Assembly (NCBI RefSeq): GCF_029916425.1
Contig: NZ_JAHAVQ010000004.1
Span: forward strand, 62,001-126,000
DNA: 64,000 nt
Origin: Liquorilactobacillus sicerae
GTDB lineage: Bacteria; Bacillota; Bacilli; Lactobacillales; Lactobacillaceae
Direction of reading: 5' to 3'
Made by a program: the position numbers and the translations under genes. Of this stretch, positions 27,436 to 35,566 are shown one piece after another; within the stretch, counting starts at the first letter, position 1; each line of letters begins with the position of its first letter. The notes beneath the pieces were generated by a model that worked only from the letters and a program-made list of their open reading frames with translations, did not search any database and was not told where the DNA came from.

Positions 27436-27588
27436 GTTGAGAAAAAGCAGAAGCACCCGCTTCTCGCCTGACAGACAAAAGCCTGTGGGCCGATGAACGA
27501 TAATATAGTTTTGCTGTGCGGGTAGCTTTGGTCAAAGCTACCCGTTTTCTGCTACATTTCTCGGAAAATTAATTGGAGGTGAAAGACC
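27436..27588 (+). ncRNA. infC-rpmI-rplT leader (L20 leader-type attenuator)
   Basis: A structured leader of about 150 bases ending in a perfect 12-base hairpin, CGGGTAGCTTTG (27519-27530) and CAAAGCTACCCG (27533-27544), followed by TTTT, that is, an intrinsic terminator upstream of infC. The upstream ACCCGC at 27455-27460 can pair with GCGGGT at 27518-27523, which would form an antiterminator. The middle has a GCCTGACAG/CTGTGGGC stem. In Bacillus the same operon is repressed by L20 binding its leader; that the same protein acts here is inference. Confidence 0.7.
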
Positions 27589-27591
27589 ATA
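27575..27591 (+). promoter_or_regulatory. Shine-Dalgarno and AUA start of infC
   Basis: GGAGGTGA begins at 27575. Eight bases after GGAGGT lies the in-frame codon ATA at 27589-27591; the first ATG, at 27604, is 23 bases from the site. This places initiation at AUA. Confidence 0.7.
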
Positions 27592-28110
27592 GCAATCGAT
27601 AAAATGGTTAACGAAGGCATTCGTGCCCGTGAAGTTCGGCTGATTGCCAGTGATGGTTCACAGCTGGGAGTTAAGTCTAAGCAGGAAGCACTAAAAATTG
27701 CTGAAAGTGCAAATTTAGACTTGGTTTTAGTTGCTCCTAAAGCCAAACCACCAGTTGCCAGAGTCATGGATTATGGAAAATATCGGTTTGAGTTGCAGAA
27801 AAAGCAGCGTGAAGCGAGAAAAAAGCAAAAAGTTATTAATGTCAAAGAAGTACGTTTAAGCCCAACAATCGATGTTAATGATTTTAATACCAAGACGAAA
27901 AATGCTCAGAAGTTTTTGAGCAAAGGTGATAAAGTCAAAGTATCAATTCGTTTTAAGGGTCGAGCAATTACTCATAAGGAAATCGGTTATGATGTATTGA
28001 ACCGTTTTGCTAAAGCAGTGGCAGAAGTTGCTACTGTCGAATCAAGGGCAAAAATGGATGGACGGAGTATGTTTATGATGCTCGCTCCGCAGACCGAGAG
28101 TAAGGCTTAA
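27589..28110 (+). CDS. infC: Translation initiation factor IF-3 (AUA start)
   Basis: A 173-residue factor that binds the 30S subunit and checks the start codon. It opens (M)[18 protein letters not shown]; the N-domain continues [44 protein letters not shown] in the usual way, a basic linker [11 protein letters not shown] follows and then the C-domain ([35 protein letters not shown]). I start it at ATA because of the spacing to GGAGGT. IF-3 discriminates against such codons, which gives autoregulation as for AUU in E. coli infC. A start at ATG 27604 would remove five residues. Confidence 0.93.
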   Translation: MAIDKMVNEGIRAREVRLIASDGSQLGVKSKQEALKIAESANLDLVLVAPKAKPPVARVMDYGKYRFELQKKQREARKKQKVINVKEVRLSPTIDVNDFNTKTKNAQKFLSKGDKVKVSIRFKGRAITHKEIGYDVLNRFAKAVAEVATVESRAKMDGRSMFMMLAPQTESKA

Positions 28111-28132
28111 TTATTTAGGAGGAAATTGGATT

Positions 28133-28333
28133 ATGCCAAAACAAAAAACACATCGCGCATCAGCAAAACGGTTTAGCCGGACAGGCAAAGGTGGTTTGAA
28201 GCGCTTTAATGCTTATACAAGTCATCGTTTTCATGGAAAAACTAAGAAACAACGTCGTCAATTACGGAAGGCATCAATGGTTTCTAGCTCAGATATGAAA
28301 CGAATCAAGCAGATGCTGTCACAGATGAAATAA
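28133..28333 (+). CDS. rpmI: Ribosomal protein L35
   Basis: A 66-residue basic 50S protein ([34 protein letters not shown]). It lies 22 bases after infC with AGGAGG before the ATG, in the conserved infC-rpmI-rplT operon. The 62-base gap to rplT contains a GGCAGCTGCAGCTGTC palindrome. Confidence 0.97.
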   Translation: MPKQKTHRASAKRFSRTGKGGLKRFNAYTSHRFHGKTKKQRRQLRKASMVSSSDMKRIKQMLSQMK

Positions 28334-28395
28334 TTGGCAGCTGCAGCTGTCTGATTTATCGCGAATATTGGATCGGAGTTTAAGGAGGAATTATT

Positions 28396-28755
28396 ATGCC
28401 ACGTGTTAAGGGTGGAACAGTTACACGTCAACGTCGTAAAAGAATTATTAAATTAGCAAAAGGTTACCGCGGTGCCAAGCACTTACAATTTAAAGCTGCT
28501 AAGGAACAGGTTTTAAAATCATATCAATATGCTTTCCGCGATCGTCGGAAAAATAAAAGCAACTTCCGTAAGTTATGGATCGCACGGATCAATGCTGCAG
28601 CTCGAATGAATGATATCAGTTACAGTCAATTGATGCATGGCTTAAAGGTTGCTGGAGTTGAAGTAAACCGTAAAATGTTAGCTGATTTAGCTGTCAACGA
28701 TGGAGCTGCTTTTAGTGTGCTTGTTGATGAAGCAAAAAAGGCATTGGCTAAATAA
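28396..28755 (+). CDS. rplT: Ribosomal protein L20
   Basis: A 119-residue early-assembly 50S protein ([25 protein letters not shown] at the N-terminus, then [13 protein letters not shown] and the globular end [12 protein letters not shown]). L20 represses its own operon through the leader in well-studied species, so it is the likely ligand of the leader at 27436-27588. The ATG follows AAGGAGG. Confidence 0.97.
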   Translation: MPRVKGGTVTRQRRKRIIKLAKGYRGAKHLQFKAAKEQVLKSYQYAFRDRRKNKSNFRKLWIARINAAARMNDISYSQLMHGLKVAGVEVNRKMLADLAVNDGAAFSVLVDEAKKALAK

Positions 28756-28772
28756 GAACATTTTGTCTAAGA

Positions 28773-28809
28773 AGGTCGGGATCATTTTTTTGATCCGGGC
28801 CTTTAATTT
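28773..28809 (+). terminator. Terminator of the infC operon
   Basis: GGTCGGGATCA and TGATCCGGGCC arms around a T-rich loop, followed by TTTAATTTT. Confidence 0.85.
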
Positions 28810-28842
28810 TAGTCAAACAGTCTTGATTATTTGATAGTGATT

Positions 28843-28877
28843 TTGCTTATTAGATCAGTTTTGACCTATAATATAAT
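28843..28877 (+). promoter_or_regulatory. yqeG operon promoter
   Basis: Two overlapping TATAAT hexamers (28867-28872 and 28872-28877) with TTGCTT at 28843-28848, an 18-base spacer to the first. Confidence 0.6.
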
Positions 28878-28905
28878 AGGTTAAGAGAAAATAGGAGTGT
28901 CACGA

Positions 28906-29442
28906 ATGTTTGAAAGATTTAAACCAACTTGGATGTTAAACTCAATCTATAGCTTGACCCCAGCAGATTTAAAAAGACATGGGATCAAGGCGATCCTAAC
29001 TGATCTTGATAATACTTTGATAGCTTGGAATCAACCCCAAGCTAATAATGACCAACTGAGAAATTGGCTGGCGATGATGAAGAAAGCAAATATTTCAGTG
29101 ATCGTAGTTTCGAATAATAATCACCATCGTCTAAAGAAGTTTGCTCAACCGTTAGGAACAGATTTTGTTGCGCGGGCAATGAAACCATTTGGCTTTGGAG
29201 TAAAAAAAGCTAAGAAACGTTTAAATTTAACTGATGATCAGTTAGTTTTAGTTGGTGATCAATTACTGACAGATATTGCAGCTGCTAATTGTACAAATAT
29301 TCGCAGTATCTTAGTTAAGCCGCTGGTCGCTTCTGATGCTTGGAATACTAAAATCAATCGCCTGCTTGAAAAAGTGGTTCGTCATTATCTTTTAAAACAT
29401 AAAATGTTGGATGATGAATGGAGGAACAAATTAAATGGCTGA
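28906..29442 (+). CDS. yqeG: HAD-type phosphatase YqeG
   Basis: A 178-residue HAD-IIIA phosphatase-like protein. Motif I is TDLDNTLI near residues 27-34, motif II VVSNNN, and motif III region FGVKKAKK...VGDQLLTDI. The ATG at 28906 is eight bases after AGGAG. It overlaps yqeH by eight bases and opens the yqeG-yqeH-yhbY-nadD-yqeK-rsfS run. Function is not well established, but its constant pairing with the ribosome-assembly GTPase yqeH suggests a related role. Confidence 0.92.
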   Translation: MFERFKPTWMLNSIYSLTPADLKRHGIKAILTDLDNTLIAWNQPQANNDQLRNWLAMMKKANISVIVVSNNNHHRLKKFAQPLGTDFVARAMKPFGFGVKKAKKRLNLTDDQLVLVGDQLLTDIAAANCTNIRSILVKPLVASDAWNTKINRLLEKVVRHYLLKHKMLDDEWRNKLNG

Positions 29443-30550
29443 AGAATGCTTATTTTGTGTTGGTTGTGGCGCACCAATCCAAACCAGCCAACCGCAAGAG
29501 CTGGGATATGTTCCAGCTGCAACTTTGGCTGCAAGAGAGGATCAACAGCTTGATATTTACTGCCAGCGATGTTTTCGTTTACGCCATTATAATGAAATCG
29601 AACCAGTATCACTGACAAATGCTGATTTTTTGAAAGTTTTAAGTCAGATTAGTCAACAGTCAGCTTTAGTAGTTAATGTAATTGATATTTTTGATGTTGA
29701 TGGTTCACTTTTACCATCGTTGCAACGTTTTATTGGTAATAATCCGTATATTCTAGTTGGCAATAAGGAAGACCTTTTACCTAAGTCCTTAAAACGTGCC
29801 AAGATCAAAGATTGGTTGCGCCAGCGAGCTAATCAGGTTGGCCTCAAACCATTAGCCGTTGTTTTATTGAGTGCGGAAAAAAATCGTGGAATTGATGAGC
29901 TAGTGCAACAGCTCAATAAATATCGTCAACAAAGGGACATTTATTTTGTTGGGGTAACAAACGTTGGTAAGTCAACTTTGATTAACCATTTATTACAGCA
30001 GGCGGCAGGAATTAAAAACTTGATCACAGCTTCTCGTTTTCCTGGAACGACTTTGGATTTCATTAAGCTGCCATTGACAGATGGCGGCAATTTGATTGAT
30101 ACACCAGGAATCATGCAACCAAATCAAATCATTCACCGCCTGACTCCAAAGGAAATGAAGTTGATCCAGCCAAATAAGGAATTAAAACCCAAAGTTTATC
30201 AGCTAGGAGCTGGTCAAACTTTGTTGCTTGGCGGGCTAGCACGAATTGATTATTTAAAATGTTCAAAAAAGTCATTAGTTTTGTACCTAGCTGAACGGTT
30301 GAAGGTGCATCGGACTAAGACTGAAAATGCTGAATATTTTATTGATCGGCATTTAGGGGAGCTTTTACAACCGCCATTTAAAGAAAATGCAGCCAGTTTT
30401 CGAAATTTGCAACGGCATGTTTTCAAAGCTCAGCAAAAAAGCGATCTCGTATTTTCTGGTTTGGGCTGGGTCACAATTCCAGTTGGAGCAACGATTGCTG
30501 CTTGGGCTCCCAAAGAAACCGGAGTGACAATTAGAAAGGCAATGATTTAA
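29435..30550 (+). CDS. yqeH: Ribosome biogenesis GTPase YqeH
   Basis: A 371-residue circularly permuted GTPase needed for 30S assembly. The N-terminal treble-clef zinc finger has CVGCG and YCQRCFRLRHY. The permuted order of G motifs is visible: G4 VGNKEDLL near residue 107 and G5 come before G1 GVTNVGKST near residue 178 and G3 DTPG near 221. The C-terminal domain follows. The ribosome binding site GGAGG is inside the end of yqeG, and the stop overlaps the yhbY start. Confidence 0.96.
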   Translation: MAEECLFCVGCGAPIQTSQPQELGYVPAATLAAREDQQLDIYCQRCFRLRHYNEIEPVSLTNADFLKVLSQISQQSALVVNVIDIFDVDGSLLPSLQRFIGNNPYILVGNKEDLLPKSLKRAKIKDWLRQRANQVGLKPLAVVLLSAEKNRGIDELVQQLNKYRQQRDIYFVGVTNVGKSTLINHLLQQAAGIKNLITASRFPGTTLDFIKLPLTDGGNLIDTPGIMQPNQIIHRLTPKEMKLIQPNKELKPKVYQLGAGQTLLLGGLARIDYLKCSKKSLVLYLAERLKVHRTKTENAEYFIDRHLGELLQPPFKENAASFRNLQRHVFKAQQKSDLVFSGLGWVTIPVGATIAAWAPKETGVTIRKAMI

Positions 30551-30882
30551 TGAAAAAACAAAAACTAAACAATCAACAAAAAAAGTGGCTGAAGTCGACG
30601 GCTCATTCGTTACGCCCGCTAATTCAAATTGGGAAGCAAGGAATTTCAGAGATTTGGTTGGAGCAGTTAGAAAAGGCATTGAACAAGCGGGAATTGCTTA
30701 AAGTCAATCTCTTGCCAAATGCTCCAGTCACTGAAAGTAAGGCGGCTGAATTGATTGAAGCTAAACTACCAGCAAGTGTTTTGCAGAAAATCGGACATGT
30801 GCTTGTTGTTTATCAGCGTTCAAATGATAAAGAAAATCGCTATTTTTCAGAAAAAATCAAGCATTTACCAATCAAGGAGTGA
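30550..30882 (+). CDS. yhbY: YhbY family RNA-binding protein
   Basis: A 110-residue CRS1/YhbY (CRM) domain protein. It shows KWLKSTAHSLRPLIQIGKQGIS with the GxxG-type loop, then LNKRELLKVNLLPN. CRM proteins associate with pre-50S particles. It overlaps yqeH by one base (TAATGA), so translation is coupled. In Bacillus aroE lies between yqeH and yhbY; it is absent here. The last 25 residues are more variable. Confidence 0.93.
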   Translation: MKKQKLNNQQKKWLKSTAHSLRPLIQIGKQGISEIWLEQLEKALNKRELLKVNLLPNAPVTESKAAELIEAKLPASVLQKIGHVLVVYQRSNDKENRYFSEKIKHLPIKE

Positions 30883-30888
30883 AAAGAT

Positions 30889-31530
30889 TTGAATTTGGTA
30901 ACTTTTCAAAAGCCAATCGTCAAGCCGGTTTTCGAAACAGAATCAGTCATTCCTAAACAACGGATCGGAATTTTAGGTGGGACTTTTAATCCACCGCATA
31001 TAGGACATTTAATTATTGCGGAACAGGTTTGTCAACAGTTAGGACTAAAGAAAGTTTTATTTATGCCGGATGCAAAACCACCGCATGTTGATCACAAAGA
31101 AGCAATTGCGGCAACTGATCGAAAAAAAATGGTTGCCTTAAGTATCGCAGATAATCCGCATTTTCAGTTGGAGGATTGTGAGCTGCGCCGTGGCGGAATC
31201 AGTTATACCTTTGAAACGATCAAAGCTTTGCTACAGAAGCATCCAGATTATGAAATTTATTTTATTATCGGCGGTGATATGGTTGCGTATTTGCCAAAAT
31301 GGCATAAAATAACTGAATTGGTTAAATTAGTGCATTTTGTTGGTGTCAGACGAGCTGGATATCCAACGAGCAGTCCTTATCCAATTTTGTGGGTTGACGT
31401 ACCTTTGATTCAAATCAGCTCGACTCAGATCAGGGAAAAGGTTGCGGCTGGTGACTCAATTCGTTATCTAGTGCCAGATGCAGTCAAAGAGTATATTCAT
31501 AAAGAAGGTCTTTATTGTGAAAGAAGTTGA
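30889..31530 (+). CDS. nadD: Nicotinate-nucleotide adenylyltransferase
   Basis: A 213-residue enzyme that makes deamido-NAD from nicotinate mononucleotide and ATP. The nucleotidyltransferase motif GGTFNPPHIGHL is at about residues 29-40 and the C-terminal ISSTQIRE near 187. It starts at TTG 30889, correctly placed after AAGGAGTG; there is no earlier ATG. The first 25 residues are an extension relative to Bacillus NadD. It overlaps yqeK by 14 bases. Confidence 0.95.
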   Translation: MNLVTFQKPIVKPVFETESVIPKQRIGILGGTFNPPHIGHLIIAEQVCQQLGLKKVLFMPDAKPPHVDHKEAIAATDRKKMVALSIADNPHFQLEDCELRRGGISYTFETIKALLQKHPDYEIYFIIGGDMVAYLPKWHKITELVKLVHFVGVRRAGYPTSSPYPILWVDVPLIQISSTQIREKVAAGDSIRYLVPDAVKEYIHKEGLYCERS

Positions 31531-32113
31531 ATATCAAGAACATTTTTTTCCAGGGACAAGACAGGAGTTATTGAATAAGGTCAAACAAAGTGTAAAAGAA
31601 AAACGTTATCAGCACATTTTAGGTGTTGAGCAAACAGCTGTCAAATTGGCTGAAATTAATCAGTTCGATCTAGAAAAGGCCAGTGTTGCCGGTTTAGTCC
31701 ATGATTACGCGAAAGAAAGAACGGCAGCGGAATTTAAAGTGGCAATCAAGCAACATCAGCTTGATCCGGATTTACTGAATTGGGGAAATTTCATCTGGCA
31801 TGGAGTGGTTGGCGCAGAAATTATTCGTGATGAATTAAGAATCACTGATGAGGAGATTTTAAATGCTGTTCGTCGGCATACAGTTGGCGCAGTTGAAATG
31901 ACAACGCTTGACAAGTTGATTTATGTGGCAGATTTTGTTGAACCTAGTCGCGATTTCCCTGACGTGGAATTTGCCCGAAGCTTGGCGTATGCTGATTTAG
32001 ATCAAGCAGTAAGATTTGAAACTAAGCATACATTGCAATACTTGCTCAATGCAAATCAGACAGTTTATCCGCGTGCAATTGATACGTATAACCAATGGGT
32101 CGTAAAAAAGTGA
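31517..32113 (+). CDS. yqeK: HD-domain hydrolase YqeK (diadenosine tetraphosphatase type)
   Basis: A 198-residue HD-superfamily protein. Metal-binding motifs are QHILGVEQT, VHDYAKE, WHGVVGAEI, AVRRHT and YVADFVEPSRD. YqeK family members hydrolyse Ap4A symmetrically. I chose GTG at 31517, with AGAAGG upstream inside nadD; a longer frame from 31478 would overlap nadD further with no site. It follows nadD and precedes rsfS as in Bacillus. Confidence 0.92.
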   Translation: MKEVEYQEHFFPGTRQELLNKVKQSVKEKRYQHILGVEQTAVKLAEINQFDLEKASVAGLVHDYAKERTAAEFKVAIKQHQLDPDLLNWGNFIWHGVVGAEIIRDELRITDEEILNAVRRHTVGAVEMTTLDKLIYVADFVEPSRDFPDVEFARSLAYADLDQAVRFETKHTLQYLLNANQTVYPRAIDTYNQWVVKK

Positions 32114-32125
32114 GAGGAAAATTCA

Positions 32126-32482
32126 ATGGAAAATTCTAATTTATTGAAAGTTATTGTCAATGCTGCTGATGATAAAAGAGCAGAAGAATTGGTGGCTTTG
32201 GATGTTCGCCAGGTTTCTTCAATTACCGATTGTTTTGTGATTATGCAAGCCGATTCAAAACGTCAGGTTCAGGCAATTGCTGAAGAGATCGAAGAAAAAG
32301 TTGCAGCTGGCGGATTTGAAATTCAGCGAATCGATGGTAAAAATAGTGGCACTTGGGTCTTGATTGATTTAGGTGATGTAATTGTCCATGTTTTTCAAAC
32401 TGAGACACGCAAGTTTTATAATTTAGAAAAGCTTTGGTCGAATTGTCCATCAATCGATTTGCGTTCGCTGATCAACGAGTAA
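32126..32482 (+). CDS. rsfS: Ribosomal silencing factor RsfS
   Basis: A 118-residue Iojap/RsfS protein that binds L14 and blocks subunit joining when nutrients are poor. It shows ALDVRQVSSITDCFVIMQADS, RIDGKNSGTWVLIDLGDVIVHVF and the end RKFYNLEKLW. GAGAGGA precedes the ATG. Normally a SAM-dependent methyltransferase gene (yqeM) follows; here the next gene is tmcAL nine bases on. Confidence 0.96.
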   Translation: MENSNLLKVIVNAADDKRAEELVALDVRQVSSITDCFVIMQADSKRQVQAIAEEIEEKVAAGGFEIQRIDGKNSGTWVLIDLGDVIVHVFQTETRKFYNLEKLWSNCPSIDLRSLINE

Positions 32483-32491
32483 GGTAAGAAA

Positions 32492-33637
32492 ATGACAGTT
32501 GTGGGAATCATTGCCGAATTTAACCCTTTCCATAATGGCCATTTATACTTATTACAGCAGATCAAAAAAAAGTTTCCGCAAGCGACAGTTGTAGTAGTGA
32601 TGAGTGGCAATTTTCTTGAACGTGGCGAACCGGCTTGCATCGACAAATGGACAAGAACCAAACAGGTTTTGCTAGCTGGAGTCGATTTAGTAGTTGAATT
32701 ACCAGTTGCTTACTGTGTCCAGCCGGCAGATCGATTTGCTTGGGGAGCGATAAAAATCCTCAATGAATTAGGAATCGATTATTTATGTTTTGGGGCTGAA
32801 CACGCCCAGTATGATTTTAGCCAGATGGCCTGCCAAGTTGCTAAGGTCCATGGAAATTTTCAAAAGTTTAATGAATCATATGCAGCGGCGTATCAACGAG
32901 CGGTAACTGAAAAGATCGGTCATCCAGTCGATCAGCCAAATGATTTATTGGGATTGGCATATGCCAAGGCTTGCCAGCAGTTGACATCTAAGATTCAACT
33001 TGTACCTATTCAACGTGTTGCGGCTGCCTATCATGATCAAAGTTTGAATCCTAAGCAAAAAATTGCAAGTGCAACGGCAATTAGAAAAGCTTGGCATCAA
33101 GCTGATCAGCAAGTCGGTAATTATCTGCCTACAACCAGCTGGCAAACTATTAAGCAGCAAAAGCCATTGACTTGGGATGATTTTTGGCCATGGCTTCGCT
33201 ATCGCATAATTTCGAGTACGCCGCAGCAACTAAAAGTAATTTATGATGTTACGGAAGGTTTGGAATATCGATTGCAACAGCAATTGATTAAATTGCCTTT
33301 GACAGCCAGCTTTGATGACTGGATCAAAGCTGTTAAAACTAAACGCTATACTTATACGCATTTAAGTCGGATAGCAGTTAATATTTTATTGCAGTTGAAA
33401 CAAGCCGAAGTTGAACAGCAGTTTAAACAGCCATATTTACGGCCATTAGGTTTTAATGCGCGCGGTCAGCAGATCTTGCATCAGATCAAAAAGCAAACTG
33501 CTTGGCCAGTAATTGTTAAAGTTGGCCAAAAAGAAGTTAAAAAAATTGTTGAAATAGACTACCGGGCTGGCAAGGTTTATGAATTAGCCAGTCATAGGCC
33601 ACAGGATTTAAAGCAGGCGCCGTTGATCATTAATTAA
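32492..33637 (+). CDS. tmcAL: tRNA(Met) cytidine acetate ligase
   Basis: A 381-residue enzyme (YlbM family) that uses acetate and ATP to form N4-acetylcytidine at the wobble base of elongator tRNA-Met. The HIGH-type nucleotidyl motif is IAEFNPFHNGHLYLLQQ at about residues 7-23, followed by VVVMSGNFLERGEPA and, further on, KIASATAIRKAW. Length and motifs are typical. Directly downstream is the consensus promoter of yceD. Confidence 0.93.
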   Translation: MTVVGIIAEFNPFHNGHLYLLQQIKKKFPQATVVVVMSGNFLERGEPACIDKWTRTKQVLLAGVDLVVELPVAYCVQPADRFAWGAIKILNELGIDYLCFGAEHAQYDFSQMACQVAKVHGNFQKFNESYAAAYQRAVTEKIGHPVDQPNDLLGLAYAKACQQLTSKIQLVPIQRVAAAYHDQSLNPKQKIASATAIRKAWHQADQQVGNYLPTTSWQTIKQQKPLTWDDFWPWLRYRIISSTPQQLKVIYDVTEGLEYRLQQQLIKLPLTASFDDWIKAVKTKRYTYTHLSRIAVNILLQLKQAEVEQQFKQPYLRPLGFNARGQQILHQIKKQTAWPVIVKVGQKEVKKIVEIDYRAGKVYELASHRPQDLKQAPLIIN

Positions 33638-33641
33638 CGGG

Positions 33642-33686
33642 TGTCAAGTAAAAAACGTTGACATTGGTTGAAATCGTCGGTATAAT
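33642..33686 (+). promoter_or_regulatory. Consensus promoter of yceD-rpmF with an inverted repeat
   Basis: TTGACA at 33658-33663 and TATAAT at 33681-33686 with a 17-base spacer: a full consensus promoter. TGTCAA at 33642-33647 mirrors the -35 hexamer, giving an inverted repeat with a ten-base centre. Confidence 0.88.
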
Positions 33687-33713
33687 CAAAATTGTTGTAT
33701 TGGGGGGAAAGTT

Positions 33714-34253
33714 TTGGTAAATTGGACACTAACTGAATTGAAACGCAATTGTCGTGAACCTTTGAAAATTGCAGAAGTCATTGATGCTACTTCAATTGTT
33801 AAAGCCAAAAATGAAAATGTTATTTCTGTTTCTCCTGCGAATGTGAATGGTTTTTTCTTATTAGATCAACTGGGAGTACACGGTAGCTTTCAAATCGAAG
33901 CAACCGTTGTTTTACCTTCAACACGGTCGTTAAGGCCAGTTAAGGTGCCATTAAGTTTTGCAGTTAATGAATATTACGTTGATGCTGCTGAACATGATTT
34001 GTCGAGATTTGAGCAAACAGATGTGGTAATTCAATTAAAAGATGGTTTGCTTGACCTAGCAGAGGTAGTCGCTGATAATCTCTTGGTTCATTTGCCAATA
34101 AAAGTTTTGACCTCTGAAGAGGAAAATGAGGATTGGCCGATGCCACAAGGAAAAGATTGGCGGTTGGTGGTAGAAGGGCAAAAGTTAAAGGCAAGTCAAA
34201 CGGTTGATCCGCGTTTAGCTAAATTAAAAGATTTTTTTAAAAAACAATCTTAG
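33714..34253 (+). CDS. yceD: DUF177/YceD family protein
   Basis: A 179-residue protein of the YceD family, always near rpmF and in plants and bacteria linked to 23S rRNA processing. The C-terminal half has LLVHLPIKVLTSEE and DPRLAKLKDFF, the family's signature end, although the usual pair of cysteines is absent. It starts at TTG 33714 after GGGGGGAAAG. It shares the strong promoter with rpmF. Confidence 0.88.
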   Translation: MVNWTLTELKRNCREPLKIAEVIDATSIVKAKNENVISVSPANVNGFFLLDQLGVHGSFQIEATVVLPSTRSLRPVKVPLSFAVNEYYVDAAEHDLSRFEQTDVVIQLKDGLLDLAEVVADNLLVHLPIKVLTSEEENEDWPMPQGKDWRLVVEGQKLKASQTVDPRLAKLKDFFKKQS

Positions 34254-34326
34254 ACGCTAGTTGCAAAAATTAGAAATAACCGGTACAATTTTACATGTTG
34301 AGTATATTTTAAAGGAGGTGGCTGTG

Positions 34327-34503
34327 ATGGCAGTTCCAGCACGAAAAACATCGAAAACACGCAAGCGTCTACGTCGGACACATTATAAACTTCAAGCAGC
34401 AAGTTTAAGTGCTTGCCCAAACTGTGGTGAGTTAAGAAGACCGCATCGTGTATGCCCAAGTTGTGGCTATTACGACGGAAAAGAAGTCGTTAAGGTTAAA
34501 TAG
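34327..34503 (+). CDS. rpmF: Ribosomal protein L32
   Basis: A 58-residue 50S protein ([21 protein letters not shown]) with four cysteines, CPNCGE and CPSCGYY, a zinc-binding version. The ATG at 34327 follows AAAGGAGGTGG; the longer frame from 34261 includes the intergenic gap. It is co-transcribed with yceD. Confidence 0.97.
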   Translation: MAVPARKTSKTRKRLRRTHYKLQAASLSACPNCGELRRPHRVCPSCGYYDGKEVVKVK

Positions 34504-34534
34504 TTGCTTTTTCAAGCAGACTAATTGGTGTTCT

Positions 34535-34562
34535 AAGTGCTGAACTTGGAGCGCTTTTTTTT
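34535..34562 (+). terminator. Terminator after rpmF
   Basis: AAGTGCT (34535-34541) pairs with AGCGCTT (34550-34556), with a T-run of eight. Confidence 0.85.
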
Positions 34563-34617
34563 AGCTTACAATAGGCCGATTAAGTACATTAAAATTTAAG
34601 CGAAAGGCTGATAAATT

Positions 34618-35202
34618 ATGAAAGTTCATCAAGCAGATCTTCAAATCAGTGCAGTTTCTCCTCAGCAGTATCCGCAAGCTATACTCAGTGAAATAGCTTT
34701 TGTCGGTCGTTCCAATGTTGGCAAGTCTTCATTAGTCAATTCTTTATTGGGACGAAAAAAATTGGCGCGAATTTCGAGTCAACCAGGCAAAACACAAACC
34801 TTGAATTTTTATTTGATTGATGAGAAATTTCGTTTTGTTGATGTTCCTGGCTACGGGTACGCCAAAGTTTCGCAACAAAAGCGTCAAGACTGGGGCAAAA
34901 TGATTGAAACTTATTTGACGCAACGGGATAATTTAAGAGGTGTTATCTCGTTAATCGATGGACGCCATGCTCCAACTCAGCTTGATCAGCAGATGGTCGA
35001 TTATCTGAAATATTATCAATTGCCGCTTTTGATAGTTGCAACCAAAACGGATAAGATAGCTAAGGGTCGTCGCCAACAGATCAAGTCGGTTTTTAAACGG
35101 CAATTACAGCTTGATGAACAGGACCAAGTTGTGCTTTTTTCAATAGTCGAGCATTACGGGCAAGCTGAGGTTTGGCAATGGATCAGGGAAAAAATATCTT
35201 AA
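34618..35202 (+). CDS. engB: Ribosome biogenesis GTPase EngB (YsxC)
   Basis: A 194-residue GTPase for late 50S assembly. G1 is [10 protein letters not shown] near residue 30, followed by [13 protein letters not shown] (G2), DVPGYGYAK (G3), ATKTDKI (G4) and the C-terminal helix [11 protein letters not shown]. The G5 serine-containing loop reads FSIVEHYG, where SSxxxxG is more usual. The start ATG lies after an AAAGG site. Confidence 0.95.
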   Translation: MKVHQADLQISAVSPQQYPQAILSEIAFVGRSNVGKSSLVNSLLGRKKLARISSQPGKTQTLNFYLIDEKFRFVDVPGYGYAKVSQQKRQDWGKMIETYLTQRDNLRGVISLIDGRHAPTQLDQQMVDYLKYYQLPLLIVATKTDKIAKGRRQQIKSVFKRQLQLDEQDQVVLFSIVEHYGQAEVWQWIREKIS

Positions 35203-35219
35203 AAGATTGGTGATTAGAA

Positions 35220-35519
35220 ATGGAATTTAATGAATATCAACGAGCTGCAAATCGGACTTTATATGGTAATGAGCAGGTGCTAACGAATTGTGCGCTGGGA
35301 TTAGCTGGTGAGAGCGGTCAGCTGATTGACTTGATTAAAAATTATACTTTTCGTGGCAAAGAATTAGATCGCCAAGAAATGATTCATGAAATGGGCGATG
35401 TTCTCTGGTATTTGTCACAAATTGCTCAGTGGGCTGACGTTTCTTTTGATGAAGTTGCCAAAACAAATATTGCTGCTTTAAACAAACGTTATCCAAATGG
35501 TTATTTACCAGAAAAATAA
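35220..35519 (+). CDS. MazG-like nucleotide pyrophosphohydrolase family protein
   Basis: A 99-residue all-alpha NTP-PPase superfamily protein. The metal-binding helices read GLAGESGQLIDLIKN (Glu31, Gln34) and HEMGDVLWYL (Glu57, Asp60). The usual ExxE is ExxQ here, so one metal ligand is changed. Such small MazG-like proteins remove non-canonical nucleotides or are phage-like; the substrate is unknown. It lies 17 bases after engB and ends in a bidirectional terminator. Confidence 0.85.
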   Translation: MEFNEYQRAANRTLYGNEQVLTNCALGLAGESGQLIDLIKNYTFRGKELDRQEMIHEMGDVLWYLSQIAQWADVSFDEVAKTNIAALNKRYPNGYLPEK

Positions 35520-35556
35520 AATAACTGTCAGGCTTTAAGCTTGACAGTTATTTTAA
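35520..35556. terminator. Bidirectional terminator
   Basis: AATAACTGTCAGGC and GCTTGACAGTTATT arms around TTTAA, with A-rich and T-rich flanks. It serves the MazG-like gene on plus and the 51-residue gene on minus. Confidence 0.85.
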
Positions 35557-35566
35557 TCCTGTTTAA

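Noticed and set aside
28334-28395. GGCAGCTGCAGCTGTC palindrome between rpmI and rplT
   Set aside because: No T-run follows and it lies inside one operon; probably only a local mRNA hairpin.
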